From: Syntrophus sp963665935
GTDB taxonomy: Bacteria > Desulfobacterota > Syntrophia > Syntrophales > Syntrophaceae
Direction of reading: 5' to 3'
DNA length: 64,000 nucleotides
Assembly (NCBI GenBank): GCA_963665935.1
Contig: OY762510.1
Span: 2,480,001-2,544,000, forward strand
The position numbers and the translations under genes were made by a program. The notes below the pieces were generated by a model, which searched no databases, was not told the DNA's origin, and saw nothing but the letters and a program-made list of their open reading frames with translations. This document shows positions 1 through 8,121 of the stretch, piece by piece (positions within the stretch are counted from its first letter, which is position 1; each line of letters opens with the position of its first letter).

Positions 1-1
1 C

Positions 2-94
2 GCCATCGATGAACTCTGGACCCGGTTTGTACTTTTAAAGGGAAATCGGCCGGTTCGGAACGTCGTCAAAAGGGGCAACGGAGCGACAGCATAA
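2..94 (+). CDS. possible C-terminal tail of a gene entering from the left
   Basis: An open frame runs from the window edge to a TAA at 92-94 and encodes about 30 residues ending GNGATA. It is followed by two strong hairpins, as expected at the end of a gene. The fragment is too short to identify and could be chance. Confidence 0.3.
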   Translation, partial: AIDELWTRFVLLKGNRPVRNVVKRGNGATA

Positions 95-117
95 CAAAGG
101 AATAAAATATTGAATTC

Positions 118-148
118 GGACTGGGGCAGAAAAAATCTGCCCCAGTCC
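118..148. terminator. 13-bp hairpin, terminator-like
   Basis: A perfect 13-bp inverted repeat (118-130 with 136-148) is separated by an A5 loop. The stem is GC-rich (core CTGGGGCAG). It lies 24 bp after the left-edge frame. There is no long T tract directly after it, so its role as a terminator is inferred from structure. Confidence 0.55.
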
Positions 149-158
149 CACTTTTCAG

Positions 159-193
159 GAAGGACTTAGCCCGGCCGGGCTAAGTCCTTCTTT
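159..193. terminator. 16-bp perfect palindrome with T tail
   Basis: Bases 159-174 are perfectly complementary to 175-190 with no spacer, followed by TTT. It sits 10 bp after the first hairpin. Together they probably insulate the following operon. A palindromic repeat element is the alternative. Confidence 0.55.
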
Positions 194-397
194 GCGCAAG
201 CCCAGCATGGGCGCACTCCTGCGCTCACTGTTTCCCAGCGTAAAAGTAAGTTCTTGAAGTCATCAACTCTTCGTACCGCCTGCCTGCCATTTAAGTTGAT
301 CAGATAGACGCACGCTCGTTATCAAATGTTATTATAAGTCAAAAATAGTCGGATTATATCTCTTGTAATAGTTTCTTCCGTTTGATAATGGAAGTCC

Positions 398-964
398 ATG
401 AGTCATCAGTCATCTGCACTCCTTTGTATCGATCTTCAGCGAGAGTACTTTGATCCCGGAAGGCCGCTCTGGGTGCCGGACGGCGCTTTCGTCCTGGCAA
501 ACACGGCCAAACTCGTCAATAAATCTCGGCATATCGGAACGCCAGTGGTGCATGTGCGTCATGTGAGCCGGAAGCCTGGCGCGGTTACCTTCGCACCGAA
601 CAGCGAATTTCTGGCGTTTCCCGAGGATGTCTCTCCCCGGGATGGGGAGTCTGTCGTTACAAAATCCCGGCCGGGCGCTTTTTATGAAACCGCTTTGGAT
701 GCCCACTTGCAGTCCCTTGGAATCACGCGTCTATTCCTCTGCGGTCTGCTCTCCTTTATGTGCGTGGACACGACAGCCCGTGAAGCTCATGCGAGAGGGT
801 ACGAAGTGATCTTTGTCAGTGACGCCACAGCAGCGCTTTCAATAGGGGATTTATCGGCTGATGTCATCCATGGGGTGGTTTGCGCAATCCAGGGGTGGAT
901 GTTTTCCAAGGTCGTGTGCACGGATGATGCGATAAAACTTCTTACAGGAGAGCCATGTGATTAA
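398..964 (+). CDS. isochorismatase-family cysteine hydrolase
   Basis: This 188-residue protein has the isochorismatase/nicotinamidase fold. The motif LCIDLQREYF near residue 10 carries the catalytic Asp. A Lys lies in the TKSRPGAFYET stretch around residue 90, and the nucleophile Cys is in MCVDTTAREA near residue 121. Family members hydrolyse C-N or vinyl-ether bonds in small molecules such as nicotinamide, ureidoacrylate, biuret and isochorismate; the substrate here cannot be read from sequence. The stop overlaps the next gene by 8 bp, so it is probably translated with the ArgG-like ligase and may release or remove an amide, amidine or urea-type group in the same pathway. Confidence 0.85.
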   Translation: MSHQSSALLCIDLQREYFDPGRPLWVPDGAFVLANTAKLVNKSRHIGTPVVHVRHVSRKPGAVTFAPNSEFLAFPEDVSPRDGESVVTKSRPGAFYETALDAHLQSLGITRLFLCGLLSFMCVDTTAREAHARGYEVIFVSDATAALSIGDLSADVIHGVVCAIQGWMFSKVVCTDDAIKLLTGEPCD

Positions 965-2084
965 AAAAGATTATCGTGCAGTAGCCCTCTATTCCGGAGG
1001 GGTCGATTCGACGGTCGCTCCGCTTCTTGCTTTAGAAGACCTCGGCCTCCAGCGGGAAGAGATGCTCTTGCTCTATGTCGACTTAGGTGGTTTTGCCAAC
1101 CGAAAGAGCAGGGCCGAGCAACGCGCGAAGGTCCTCGGTCTGGACTACACCGCCATTGATGGCCGAGCCGACTTCGCCCGAAATTTCTTATCGCAGGCGA
1201 TTTTGATGAACGGTTCCTACTGGGGATATCCACTGATCACGCCGCTCTCACGGGCATACATCGTCGAAGCGGCGGCTGCATTCCTCACTTTTGGAGGCAG
1301 CGAAACACACTACCTGATCAACGGCTGTACACGATACCAGAATACACGCTACCGGATCGAGAAACATTGTACCCTGCATCCTCATTTTGTTGCGGTGACC
1401 CCCTTTAAGTATCGAAACATGAGCCGTCAGGAAAAAATCGAAATCCTCCAGCAATATGGCATGACACCGGGAAAGAGTGCCGGCATTGCCGAAGATGAGA
1501 ATCTTTGGGGACGGGCCCTGGAAGGGGGGCCACTCAATGATCTCAACGATGTCGAGGCAAAGGGGGTGTTTCATGTAACACAGGACTTTCGGTCATCGTC
1601 TCTCCCTCCCGATCGCTTATCCCTTCGTTTCGCGGACGGATTACCCATTGCCATCGATGGCAAATCGATGTCTTTGCACGAGATCATCGAACAGTGCGCA
1701 ATAATCGGAGCAAAACATGGGGTAGGCAGGATTGTTGTCTTCGAGGACACGATCCCTGAACTCGGATACAAGGAACGGGGCGTATACGAATCACCGGCCA
1801 GTGCACTTCTTTATGCCGCCCATCAATTCATCGAGGACGCCGTTCTGACCCTTTCCGAACGTGTCCTGAAACGGGACATGGACCAGTGCTGGGCGGAAAT
1901 CGTCTATCGTGGAGGCTGGTATGACTCAAACCGCCGTGAGTTGTCAGACCTTGCCCGCAGCATCCAGTCCAGAGTATCCGGAGAAGTCACCGTCGAGGTA
2001 TTTCTCGGACATGTCCGGATCATTAATGCGGATATTCCTAACTGCAAGATCCTGGGCCCCCGGGCGATCGAAGGCCACGATTAA
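957..2084 (+). CDS. argininosuccinate synthase-like ligase
   Basis: This 375-residue protein belongs to the argininosuccinate synthase (ArgG) family, which uses ATP to adenylate a ureido oxygen and couple an amine. The N-terminal P-loop is SGGVDST. The family block GCTRYQNTRYRIE aligns with GATGKGNDQVRFE of classical ASS, and DENLWGRALEGG and AKHGVGRIVVFED are also clear. The Asp after the conserved Asn of that block, which in classical ASS helps hold aspartate, is Thr here, so the amine substrate may differ. No argininosuccinate lyase or other arginine gene is nearby. The start is GTG, overlapping the upstream gene, and a radical SAM gene follows after 53 bp. I infer a specialised, non-arginine ligase; a divergent housekeeping ArgG is less likely. 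Confidence 0.8.
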   Translation: MIKKDYRAVALYSGGVDSTVAPLLALEDLGLQREEMLLLYVDLGGFANRKSRAEQRAKVLGLDYTAIDGRADFARNFLSQAILMNGSYWGYPLITPLSRAYIVEAAAAFLTFGGSETHYLINGCTRYQNTRYRIEKHCTLHPHFVAVTPFKYRNMSRQEKIEILQQYGMTPGKSAGIAEDENLWGRALEGGPLNDLNDVEAKGVFHVTQDFRSSSLPPDRLSLRFADGLPIAIDGKSMSLHEIIEQCAIIGAKHGVGRIVVFEDTIPELGYKERGVYESPASALLYAAHQFIEDAVLTLSERVLKRDMDQCWAEIVYRGGWYDSNRRELSDLARSIQSRVSGEVTVEVFLGHVRIINADIPNCKILGPRAIEGHD

Positions 2085-2137
2085 TACGGAGATAGAGTCC
2101 TCATTCCGGTCTGAGAGAAAGAGGAAGCCGCATCATC

Positions 2138-3253
2138 ATGAGAAAACAGACGGAACATGCCGAAAAATTAGAGAGGATGTATTCTCTGGAGGATGGAAGA
2201 GTGCAGGGTACAGGCCGATGGGCGAAATTCCCTCTCTTCTGGTTCCACTTATTCATGTCGTATAAATGTACAAGAAGATGTGAATATTGTTATGCATTCA
2301 ACCAAGTCGGCGATGAAAGTCCGTTGGAAATGGATGAAAAAACCTTATCACGATTACTGGACTGGATTCCGGAAGTCTGGAAAATGAATAATATCAAGGT
2401 AAATTCCGTAATTTTTCTCGGTGGGGAACCCTTATTGAGAACAGACAGAATCAGGAAAGTGATGGGTTCTGTTTTTGAGAAAACGGATGGCATGCAGGCC
2501 TCCCTCTATACGAACGGGGATCTTGTCGATTCCGTAAACTGGGAGGATCTGGAAGATATTCAGTATATCATCACCAATGCCGCGGATACCCCGATTGAAG
2601 AATTGTCGAGGAGGATGAAGATCGTCAGCGAGAGATCCAACGTGATGGGACAGACGGTCGTTGCAACGCTGGATGATTATAACATGGAGAGGCTTCTCGA
2701 TCTGTCTAGATTCGGTGTGGAAAATGGATATCGGTTGCGGTTCCAGAGGGATATGTATAGGGGATTGGACGGGTCCTACCGAAAAAGATTATTGAAGAAA
2801 TATCATGAACTATGTGACCTGCTGGAAGATTGTATCGTTAGGGGATACGATTTCAAGACGACCTTCCTGCTGGATTTTCTGATTCCGGAGTGGGAGATCG
2901 ATCCTTCTCCTTATGGTTGCGGGAGAAGACTCGTCACCGTCCATCCCGATGGGACGGTAACGTCCTGTATCCGGGAACATTCTCATCTTTCGGGGTCCAT
3001 TTTTGACCCGGATCCTTTAAAAGCCATCCAATGTTCTCTCTATTACTACGATGCCTCAGAACCGGACATTCCCGAGGAGTGCAGACAGTGTGAAGTCAAA
3101 ACGGCCTGTCAGGGAGGATGTCCCCACGATAAACTGCTCCTGACCGGTACGAGGGCGGGAAAATCGGTTCTCTGCGAGATACACAGGGAAATTATTCCCC
3201 GGTTGAGATTCTTGAACCGACTGAAGAAAGAAAGGGTTCATCAGGATAATTAA
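2138..3253 (+). CDS. radical SAM/SPASM protein
   Basis: The 371-residue protein has a radical SAM cluster motif, CTRRCEYC, near residue 48, followed by the GGEP motif (FLGGEPLLRT). A C-terminal SPASM-like region (about 265-355) has many cysteines: CGRR, TSCIREH, CRQCEVKTACQGGCPHD and a final LCEIH. SPASM proteins commonly modify peptides, as in RiPP and quinohaem maturation, or small substrates, using auxiliary Fe-S clusters. It follows the ArgG-like gene by 53 bp with an AG-rich ribosome-binding site (GAGAAAGAGGAAG) upstream. No precursor peptide was recognised nearby, so a small-molecule substrate remains possible. Confidence 0.85.
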   Translation: MRKQTEHAEKLERMYSLEDGRVQGTGRWAKFPLFWFHLFMSYKCTRRCEYCYAFNQVGDESPLEMDEKTLSRLLDWIPEVWKMNNIKVNSVIFLGGEPLLRTDRIRKVMGSVFEKTDGMQASLYTNGDLVDSVNWEDLEDIQYIITNAADTPIEELSRRMKIVSERSNVMGQTVVATLDDYNMERLLDLSRFGVENGYRLRFQRDMYRGLDGSYRKRLLKKYHELCDLLEDCIVRGYDFKTTFLLDFLIPEWEIDPSPYGCGRRLVTVHPDGTVTSCIREHSHLSGSIFDPDPLKAIQCSLYYYDASEPDIPEECRQCEVKTACQGGCPHDKLLLTGTRAGKSVLCEIHREIIPRLRFLNRLKKERVHQDN

Positions 3254-3263
3254 AAATCATCCC

Positions 3264-4088
3264 TTAATGTTCCGTATCGGTATGCCGGTGATAGACATAA
3301 TGGGAATGGCGGTGGGTGTGCAAGGTCTTTCCGTGGTAGTGCATGTGTTCGTGGATCAGATTCACCTTCAATAGCAGATCCTCATCCTGCAGGATTTTTT
3401 CGGCGGAACCGATCGTCTCGATGGAGTGCTCCTCGGAGAGGACGGCCACGGTGGGCTGGAATTCAGAAACGAGGGTCAGGTCATGGGTACTGATCAGGAT
3501 CGTCTTTCCCGCTTGACTGAGTTCAAAGATCAGCTCCGTCAGAAAACATTGCGTCCTTGGATCGAGACCGCTGGCCGGTTCATCGAGAAGCAGGACCTGT
3601 GGATTCATGGTCAGAACGGAACCGAGGGCAACCCGCTTTTTTTCCCCCCCGGACAGCATGTAGGGAGGTCTGTCCCGGAGTCCTTCAAGGCCGAGCATCT
3701 TCATGACCTCCTCGACCCGGTCTTTTGATTCCCTTTTGCTGATCCCCAGCTGCAGGGGACCAAAGATCAGTTCGTCAAAAACGGTGGGGCAGAAAAGCTG
3801 CACATCGGAATCCTGGAAGATGTAGCCCACCCCTGCCCGGAAAAACCGAAGAAAATTTCCATCCTTCAGGGATTTTTCCGATACTTCCCGCCCCTGGAAC
3901 GTCACGCTACCCTGATCCGGATTAAGAAGACCGCTCATGATCCTCAGCAGGGTTGATTTTCCGCAGCCGTTTGCCCCGATGACGGCGTATCTCTCTCCCT
4001 CTCCGATTTTGAGACTGACGTCCACTAGGGCGGGAATCGTGTTGTGGTAGCGGTAGCTGATATTTTTTACGGCAAGAATATCGCCCAT
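3264..4088 (-). CDS. nikO: nickel/cobalt ECF importer ATP-binding subunit (NikO/CbiO)
   Basis: This 274-residue ABC ATPase has Walker A GANGCGKST, signature MLSGGEKKR, Walker B VLLLDEP and a switch His in ISTHD. Family size and order (M, small subunit, Q, O) identify the energising subunit of a group I ECF nickel/cobalt importer. The last 35 residues form a His-rich tail (HEHMHYHGKTLHTHRHSH and onward) with about 11 His. This is unusual for the subunit and probably binds Ni or Co. It is the last gene of the minus-strand operon, 9 bp after nikQ. Confidence 0.9.
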   Translation of the reverse strand: MGDILAVKNISYRYHNTIPALVDVSLKIGEGERYAVIGANGCGKSTLLRIMSGLLNPDQGSVTFQGREVSEKSLKDGNFLRFFRAGVGYIFQDSDVQLFCPTVFDELIFGPLQLGISKRESKDRVEEVMKMLGLEGLRDRPPYMLSGGEKKRVALGSVLTMNPQVLLLDEPASGLDPRTQCFLTELIFELSQAGKTILISTHDLTLVSEFQPTVAVLSEEHSIETIGSAEKILQDEDLLLKVNLIHEHMHYHGKTLHTHRHSHYVYHRHTDTEH

Positions 4089-4097
4089 AAACCGTCC

Positions 4098-5021
4098 TTA
4101 AAAAATCAGAAATAAAACCCCAAGGAAAAACAGCAGAGAAGTCCAGGCCAGATCGGCCTTCCTTATTTTTCTCGGGGCATAGAGCTTAACCTCGCCGGAA
4201 AATCCCCGCGCCAGCATGGCGGCAAAGACCTCTTCGCACCGTCCCTTTGTCTTGCGGAGAAGAAAGGCCATCCGCCCCACCACCCAGTTTCTCGCCTCGC
4301 CGGGATCTCCCTCGATCACCTTGCTCTTCCTGGCGAGATGGAGATCTTCCAGGGTCTTCGTGAAAAGGAAAATGTACTGATAGGAAAGGGCAACAATCAA
4401 AAGAAAAGGATCCGGAACCTTCAGGCTTTTGAGGGCCCGGATCATTTCAGAAAAGGGTGTCGTGTAAATGACCAGGAAGGACAGGGAGAGGGAATTGAAA
4501 ACCCGAAGGGTCAGCATGAGAACGCCCTCCAGTCCCTGCCGCGTCACGCCGACGGTTTCCGGGATGCACCAGATCCAGAAGCAGCGTTCTTTAGAAAAAT
4601 GAACCAGGGGAAGGATCACGTCGCCGGAAGTAATGACATTCAGGCAGGAGGGCAGAGCTACGAGGAAACCGAAGAGAAAGCTTAGAAACGAGACCCGGCT
4701 GTAGAAGGACCACAGATCAAGACGGGACAGCCCGGCGAGGAGACAGACAAAAAGGGCAATGCCCACCTCCGGAAGGAGACTCTGTTTGATGCTGACCAGA
4801 ACGACAAAAAAAAGGAGGAAAAACACCTTCACCCGGGCGTCCAGCTTCTGGAAGAACCCCCTCCGCCGCGCCGTATCCCACTGGATGCAGGTCGTTTTGA
4901 TGAGGGCCGCAAAGCTTGCCAGACTCTTGTCCAGAAAGGTTGCCCTGGATACAGGTCCGGCGGACTCAACCGGATACGGAGGCGGCGGACTCAATAAAAA
5001 AGGAGGAATGTCACTTTTCAC
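4098..5021 (-). CDS. nikQ: ECF importer transmembrane subunit (NikQ/CbiQ)
   Basis: This integral membrane coupling protein has several hydrophobic helices (for example VFFLLFFVVLVSI and the SFLSFLFGFLVAL region) and the CbiQ coupling motif around AMLARGFSGEV, which contacts the ATPase. I chose the GTG at 5021, which overlaps the upstream stop by 11 bp and is preceded by AAGGGA (307 residues). The frame is open to a TTG at 5054, but no ribosome-binding site is seen there. It sits between the small subunit and the ATPase in one operon. Confidence 0.88.
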   Translation of the reverse strand: MKSDIPPFLLSPPPPYPVESAGPVSRATFLDKSLASFAALIKTTCIQWDTARRRGFFQKLDARVKVFFLLFFVVLVSIKQSLLPEVGIALFVCLLAGLSRLDLWSFYSRVSFLSFLFGFLVALPSCLNVITSGDVILPLVHFSKERCFWIWCIPETVGVTRQGLEGVLMLTLRVFNSLSLSFLVIYTTPFSEMIRALKSLKVPDPFLLIVALSYQYIFLFTKTLEDLHLARKSKVIEGDPGEARNWVVGRMAFLLRKTKGRCEEVFAAMLARGFSGEVKLYAPRKIRKADLAWTSLLFFLGVLFLIF

Positions 5022-5346
5022 GGTGGAAAATTCCCTTGGAAAGGAGATAGACAATCGAAATAGTCAGTAAAATGCCCAGGAGTCCCGACAGAACATAGGC
5101 AACGATCTGCATGCCCAGAGAGGCCCCGTCTCCCCAGAAGTTGTAATCCGGGATGGGGGCTTTCCAGATCTCCGCATATTTCTGCAGCCCTGCGGGAACA
5201 TAGCCGAGAAGCTGTTGAAGGGTGTCCGTTCCCCATTCCCCCCAGGCATCCCCGGCGTTAAACTTTTCGGGGAGGATAATACCCAGCGGTGAAAGAAAGG
5301 CAAGAACAATCAGGCCGATCCAGAGTTTTTTCTGTTCTTTTCCCAT
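5011..5346 (-). CDS. small ECF importer subunit (NikL/CbiN-like, PDGLE type)
   Basis: The 111-residue protein has an N-terminal hydrophobic helix (LWIGLIVLAFLSPLGIIL), a periplasmic stretch with ILPEKFNAGDAWGEWG that resembles the PDGLE region, and a second helix near the C terminus (YVLSGLLGILLTISIVYLL). Such small two-helix subunits pair with the M subunit in Ni/Co importers. It lies 1 bp from nikM and overlaps nikQ. NikL or CbiN assignment is by position and topology. Confidence 0.8.
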   Translation of the reverse strand: MGKEQKKLWIGLIVLAFLSPLGIILPEKFNAGDAWGEWGTDTLQQLLGYVPAGLQKYAEIWKAPIPDYNFWGDGASLGMQIVAYVLSGLLGILLTISIVYLLSKGIFHREK

Positions 5347-5347
5347 C

Positions 5348-6034
5348 TCAGTCCTCCTTCTCGTGCAGGGCGTAAATCTGGGCCGGTTCGTTTTTCAGGA
5401 AATACTTGAGCAGTAACACTGTAACGACGCCTTCGATAATGCTGAACAGGACCAGATGTTCAATCGCCATCGCCGGAACGGCGATGGATAAGGGGTAGGG
5501 GGCATACAGAGGCCTGCCATCCGGGCTGTGGGCGATAAGCGGCTGGATGCCGAATTCCACCGCCGTGACGAGGGCGGCCACGGAAAGCCCAATGTATCCG
5601 GAAAAAAAGGCAGCCAGTGAAGTGCGCATCCCGGAGCCGGCTTTGCCGTTGAGCAGTTTGAACATCCCATAGGAAACAAAGGGTATGATGACCGCCATAT
5701 TGAAGCAGTTCGCCCCGATGGCAGTGATGCCACCATCGCCGAAGACAACCGCCTGGAGGATGAGAACGACGGAAACGGCGATGACTGCCGTCCAGGGGCC
5801 AAGGAAGAGGGCGATGATCCCGGCTCCAACAGCGTGACCCGTCGTCCCACCAGGGATGGGAACATTGAACATCATGATCAGAAAGGAAAAGGCTGACGCC
5901 ATGGCCAGATAGGGAACCTGTTTCGCCGAGACCTCCTTCTTCACCTTTTTCAGGGCGACGGACCAGAAGGCAAGGGATACGCCCCAGAGGGGGGCATAGG
6001 TTTGTGGGCTTAAATATCCATCAGGAATATGCAT
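5348..6034 (-). CDS. nikM: nickel/cobalt ECF substrate-specific subunit (NikM/CbiM)
   Basis: The 228-residue membrane protein begins MHIPDGYLS, the invariant N terminus of CbiM/NikM whose amine and His2 coordinate the metal. Further family motifs include FNVPIPGGTTGHAVGAG (residues about 78-94) and a later polar AIEHLVLFS helix. It captures Ni(II) or Co(II). Metal choice cannot be decided from the protein alone; the NikR-like upstream site argues for nickel, and the neighbouring corrinoid genes keep cobalt possible. Confidence 0.93.
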   Translation of the reverse strand: MHIPDGYLSPQTYAPLWGVSLAFWSVALKKVKKEVSAKQVPYLAMASAFSFLIMMFNVPIPGGTTGHAVGAGIIALFLGPWTAVIAVSVVLILQAVVFGDGGITAIGANCFNMAVIIPFVSYGMFKLLNGKAGSGMRTSLAAFFSGYIGLSVAALVTAVEFGIQPLIAHSPDGRPLYAPYPLSIAVPAMAIEHLVLFSIIEGVVTVLLLKYFLKNEPAQIYALHEKED

Positions 6035-6036
6035 TG

Positions 6037-6840
6037 TTAAAACCTCCAGGTGATTCCGCCCCGGACGGAAACGTCCGCTTCGGTGTCTGTCAGACCGCCT
6101 TTAATTCCGAGGCCGAAATCCAGATTCTCCAACGGCGAATAGATGACGCCGCCGAGGAGATAGGCCGGATCAACACTGGAACAGCGGTCCGGATTCTTCT
6201 CCATTCCGATGTCGCCAACGAGCTTCAAGGATTTGAAAATTTCATAACTCGATGCCAATGAAGCGTGCCATAAATCCCTCCGCTCATCATACTTGTTTTC
6301 GTTCCGGATGTAGGCCAGGTTCAGATGGAAGGCCCAGGGATCTGCCTCTTTGGAGGCGATCAGGAAAAGATATCCGTTTGCCCTCCCTGTTCCCAGTCCC
6401 TTATCCTCGTCTCCGGTGGGCAGGGTCAAGCCGGGCTTCAAGGCCAGGCTGAACCCCTCCTTTTCGAAAAACCGCCACTTCGCTTCAATGGCCAGGTCGG
6501 CCAGCCCGTCTTCTTCCTCCGTACACCCGCCGTCTTTTTCCCGCCAGAATTCGTAGGGAACAGAGAGAACGATATCGACCGGATCAAGGATGCCATAGGT
6601 AAGAGATGCCGTGACACCCTGCGTCTCTCCCTTAACCCCATCTTCCCTGTCATGATCATACTCCCCGAGAACCTCCAATTGGAACTTTCCCTTTCCCTGG
6701 GTTCCGGTGTCATCGGTGATCAGAGGAATGGCTGCAAATGCTGCCGGTATCGAGGCCGTTAAACAGATCAACAAGAACAAAATAAAAGGAAAAAGAAATT
6801 TTTTCGACATTCGCACTAGAACTGGCCATATGCGCTTCAT
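6037..6840 (-). CDS. outer-membrane beta-barrel protein of the nickel/cobalt operon
   Basis: This 267-residue protein has an N-terminal signal region (FILFLLICLTASIPAAFAA) followed by alternating amphipathic strands and a C-terminal aromatic residue (GGITWRF), typical of outer-membrane barrels. It resembles the MetA-pathway/transporter barrel family. It lies 2 bp upstream of nikM as the first operon gene, so it probably forms the outer-membrane pore for Ni or Co. The exact start is uncertain: methionines at 1 and 8 are both possible. Confidence 0.75.
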   Translation of the reverse strand: MKRIWPVLVRMSKKFLFPFILFLLICLTASIPAAFAAIPLITDDTGTQGKGKFQLEVLGEYDHDREDGVKGETQGVTASLTYGILDPVDIVLSVPYEFWREKDGGCTEEEDGLADLAIEAKWRFFEKEGFSLALKPGLTLPTGDEDKGLGTGRANGYLFLIASKEADPWAFHLNLAYIRNENKYDERRDLWHASLASSYEIFKSLKLVGDIGMEKNPDRCSSVDPAYLLGGVIYSPLENLDFGLGIKGGLTDTEADVSVRGGITWRF

Positions 6841-7282
6841 GAGACCTCACTTTCCTCGTGAACTTGAAATATTATGATCTTTTGAATTGTGTTACCAATT
6901 GAGCAAAAAAAATTTTAGCCCTCTTGATCTCTTTCCTCCGTTTTTCTTTTCTTCCTCCTTTAGCCTGATCAGACTGTTGCTCTCTTTTCGTAATAAAACT
7001 CAAAGACCTCTGTCTGTATCGATCTTCATGAATACACAGCACTTTTTCAAAAAAACCGTTTCAAAAGGCGACGCTTCTTTTGCAATGAGATGTGTTACTA
7101 AATATATAAACGTGATACGTATCAGGTCCTTCATACATTGTCAAAGCAATTTTTTGAAAACTTATGAAGAACTATGTCTGCGCAAGAATAAACAGGGGAA
7201 GAAGTCCAAAAAAAGATCGATGCAATCGTCATCAAAAATTCGATAATTTGATACAAGCCGGCAATTTATTACTATTATGAAT
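6841..7282. other. AT-rich divergent intergenic region
   Basis: About 440 bp between the nickel operon and the corrinoid operon promoter. Apart from the candidate operator, it has a lone GTGTTAC half-site at 6889-6895 flanked by AATT sequences, 49 bp before the barrel gene. A 119-residue open frame here is low complexity and not convincing. No cobalamin riboswitch core was recognised. Confidence 0.5.
7092..7118. promoter_or_regulatory. candidate NikR operator
   Basis: GTGTTAC at 7092-7098, a 13-bp AT-rich spacer, then GTGATAC at 7112-7118. From memory, the deltaproteobacterial NikR motif is GTGTTAC-N13/14-GTAACAC; the second arm matches 5 of 7. A perfect TGATACGTATCA palindrome (7113-7124) overlaps the right arm. 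The spacer read on the minus strand has a TATATT that could be a -10 element for the nickel operon. Confidence 0.45.
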
Positions 7283-7311
7283 TTGACATATTAATAATTG
7301 ATATATATGAA
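7283..7311 (+). promoter_or_regulatory. sigma-70-type promoter for the corrinoid operon
   Basis: TTGACA at 7283-7288, a 17-bp spacer, then TATGAA at 7306-7311. It lies about 150 bp upstream of the corrinoid-protein start, pointing toward it. The match is good but the region is AT-rich, so chance occurrence is possible. Confidence 0.5.
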
Positions 7312-7458
7312 CTCAGCAAACGTAAAACAGATAAAGATCGTAATATTAAACCTTTAATTTTATTGGACTCAACATTTCAGGATTATAGGGATTCATCGGT
7401 TGAAGCCTTTAAACTGGATTAAACTTTCACGATTGCGGCCATGACGGAGGGAAGAAAA

Positions 7459-8121
7459 ATGCCACGATCAAAGGATCAACTTCACAAGGATCTTTCAGAT
7501 GCCGTCCTTGATATGGAAGAAGAAAAAACCGTATCCATTGCAAAAACGATTGTCGAAAGCAGGATGGATGCCTATCAAGCCATAGAAAACGGTCTTTCTG
7601 ACGGCATGAACAGGGCCGGCATACTTTATGAAGAAGAGGAATATTTCATCCCGGAACTTCTGCTTTGTTCCGATGCAATGTATGCCGGCCTCGATGTCCT
7701 GAGGCCGCATCTCAAAGTCAATGAAGAAGCGGTGAAGCAGAAAGTCGTTATCGGCGTTGTCGAAGGCGACACACACGATATCGGAAAAAATCTGGTGAAG
7801 ATCATGTTTGAAACGTCCGGATTTGACGTGGTTGATCTGGGAAGAGACGTTCCGCCGAAAGATTTTGTGGAAAAGGCCAAAGAGATCGACGCAAGGATCA
7901 TTGCCTTGTCAACTTTGATGACCACAACCATGACGGGCATGAAAGAAGTCATAACCCTCCTGGAAAAAGAAAACATTCGGGATCGCTTCAAAGTGATGGT
8001 CGGAGGCGGGCCGATTTCCCAGGGTTTTGCCGAACGGATCGGTGCGGACGGTTATGCCGCCAACGCCTCGGAGGCGGCAAAACTGGCCAGGAAATTAGTG
8101 GAGGGTTTGATCAATGGCTAA
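7459..8121 (+). CDS. methyltransferase corrinoid protein (MtaC/MtbC-like)
   Basis: This 220-residue cobalamin-binding protein has an N-terminal four-helix cap (about 1-85) and a Rossmann B12 domain with the base-off ligand motif GDTHDIGKNLV near residue 107, then SGFDVVDLGRDV and GGGPIS. It carries the methyl group between substrate-specific and acceptor methyltransferases. I chose ATG 7459 because GGAGGG precedes it by 8 bp; the frame is open to an ATG at 7441. The following UroD gene overlaps by 8 bp. The two UroD-type partners downstream probably load and unload it. Confidence 0.92.
   Translation: MPRSKDQLHKDLSDAVLDMEEEKTVSIAKTIVESRMDAYQAIENGLSDGMNRAGILYEEEEYFIPELLLCSDAMYAGLDVLRPHLKVNEEAVKQKVVIGVVEGDTHDIGKNLVKIMFETSGFDVVDLGRDVPPKDFVEKAKEIDARIIALSTLMTTTMTGMKEVITLLEKENIRDRFKVMVGGGPISQGFAERIGADGYAANASEAAKLARKLVEGLING

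Noticed and set aside
957..2084. QueC/PP-loop queuosine enzyme
   Set aside because: The SGGVDST motif fits, but the DENLWGRALEGG and KHGVGRI blocks are specific to the argininosuccinate synthase family.
6887..7246. 119-residue plus-strand open frame in the intergenic region
   Set aside because: Low-complexity Phe/Ser/Lys-rich composition in AT-rich DNA, no motif, and it overlaps the candidate operator.
7121..7440. Cobalamin riboswitch before the corrinoid operon
   Set aside because: No B12-box-like sequence was recognised in the leader on either strand.
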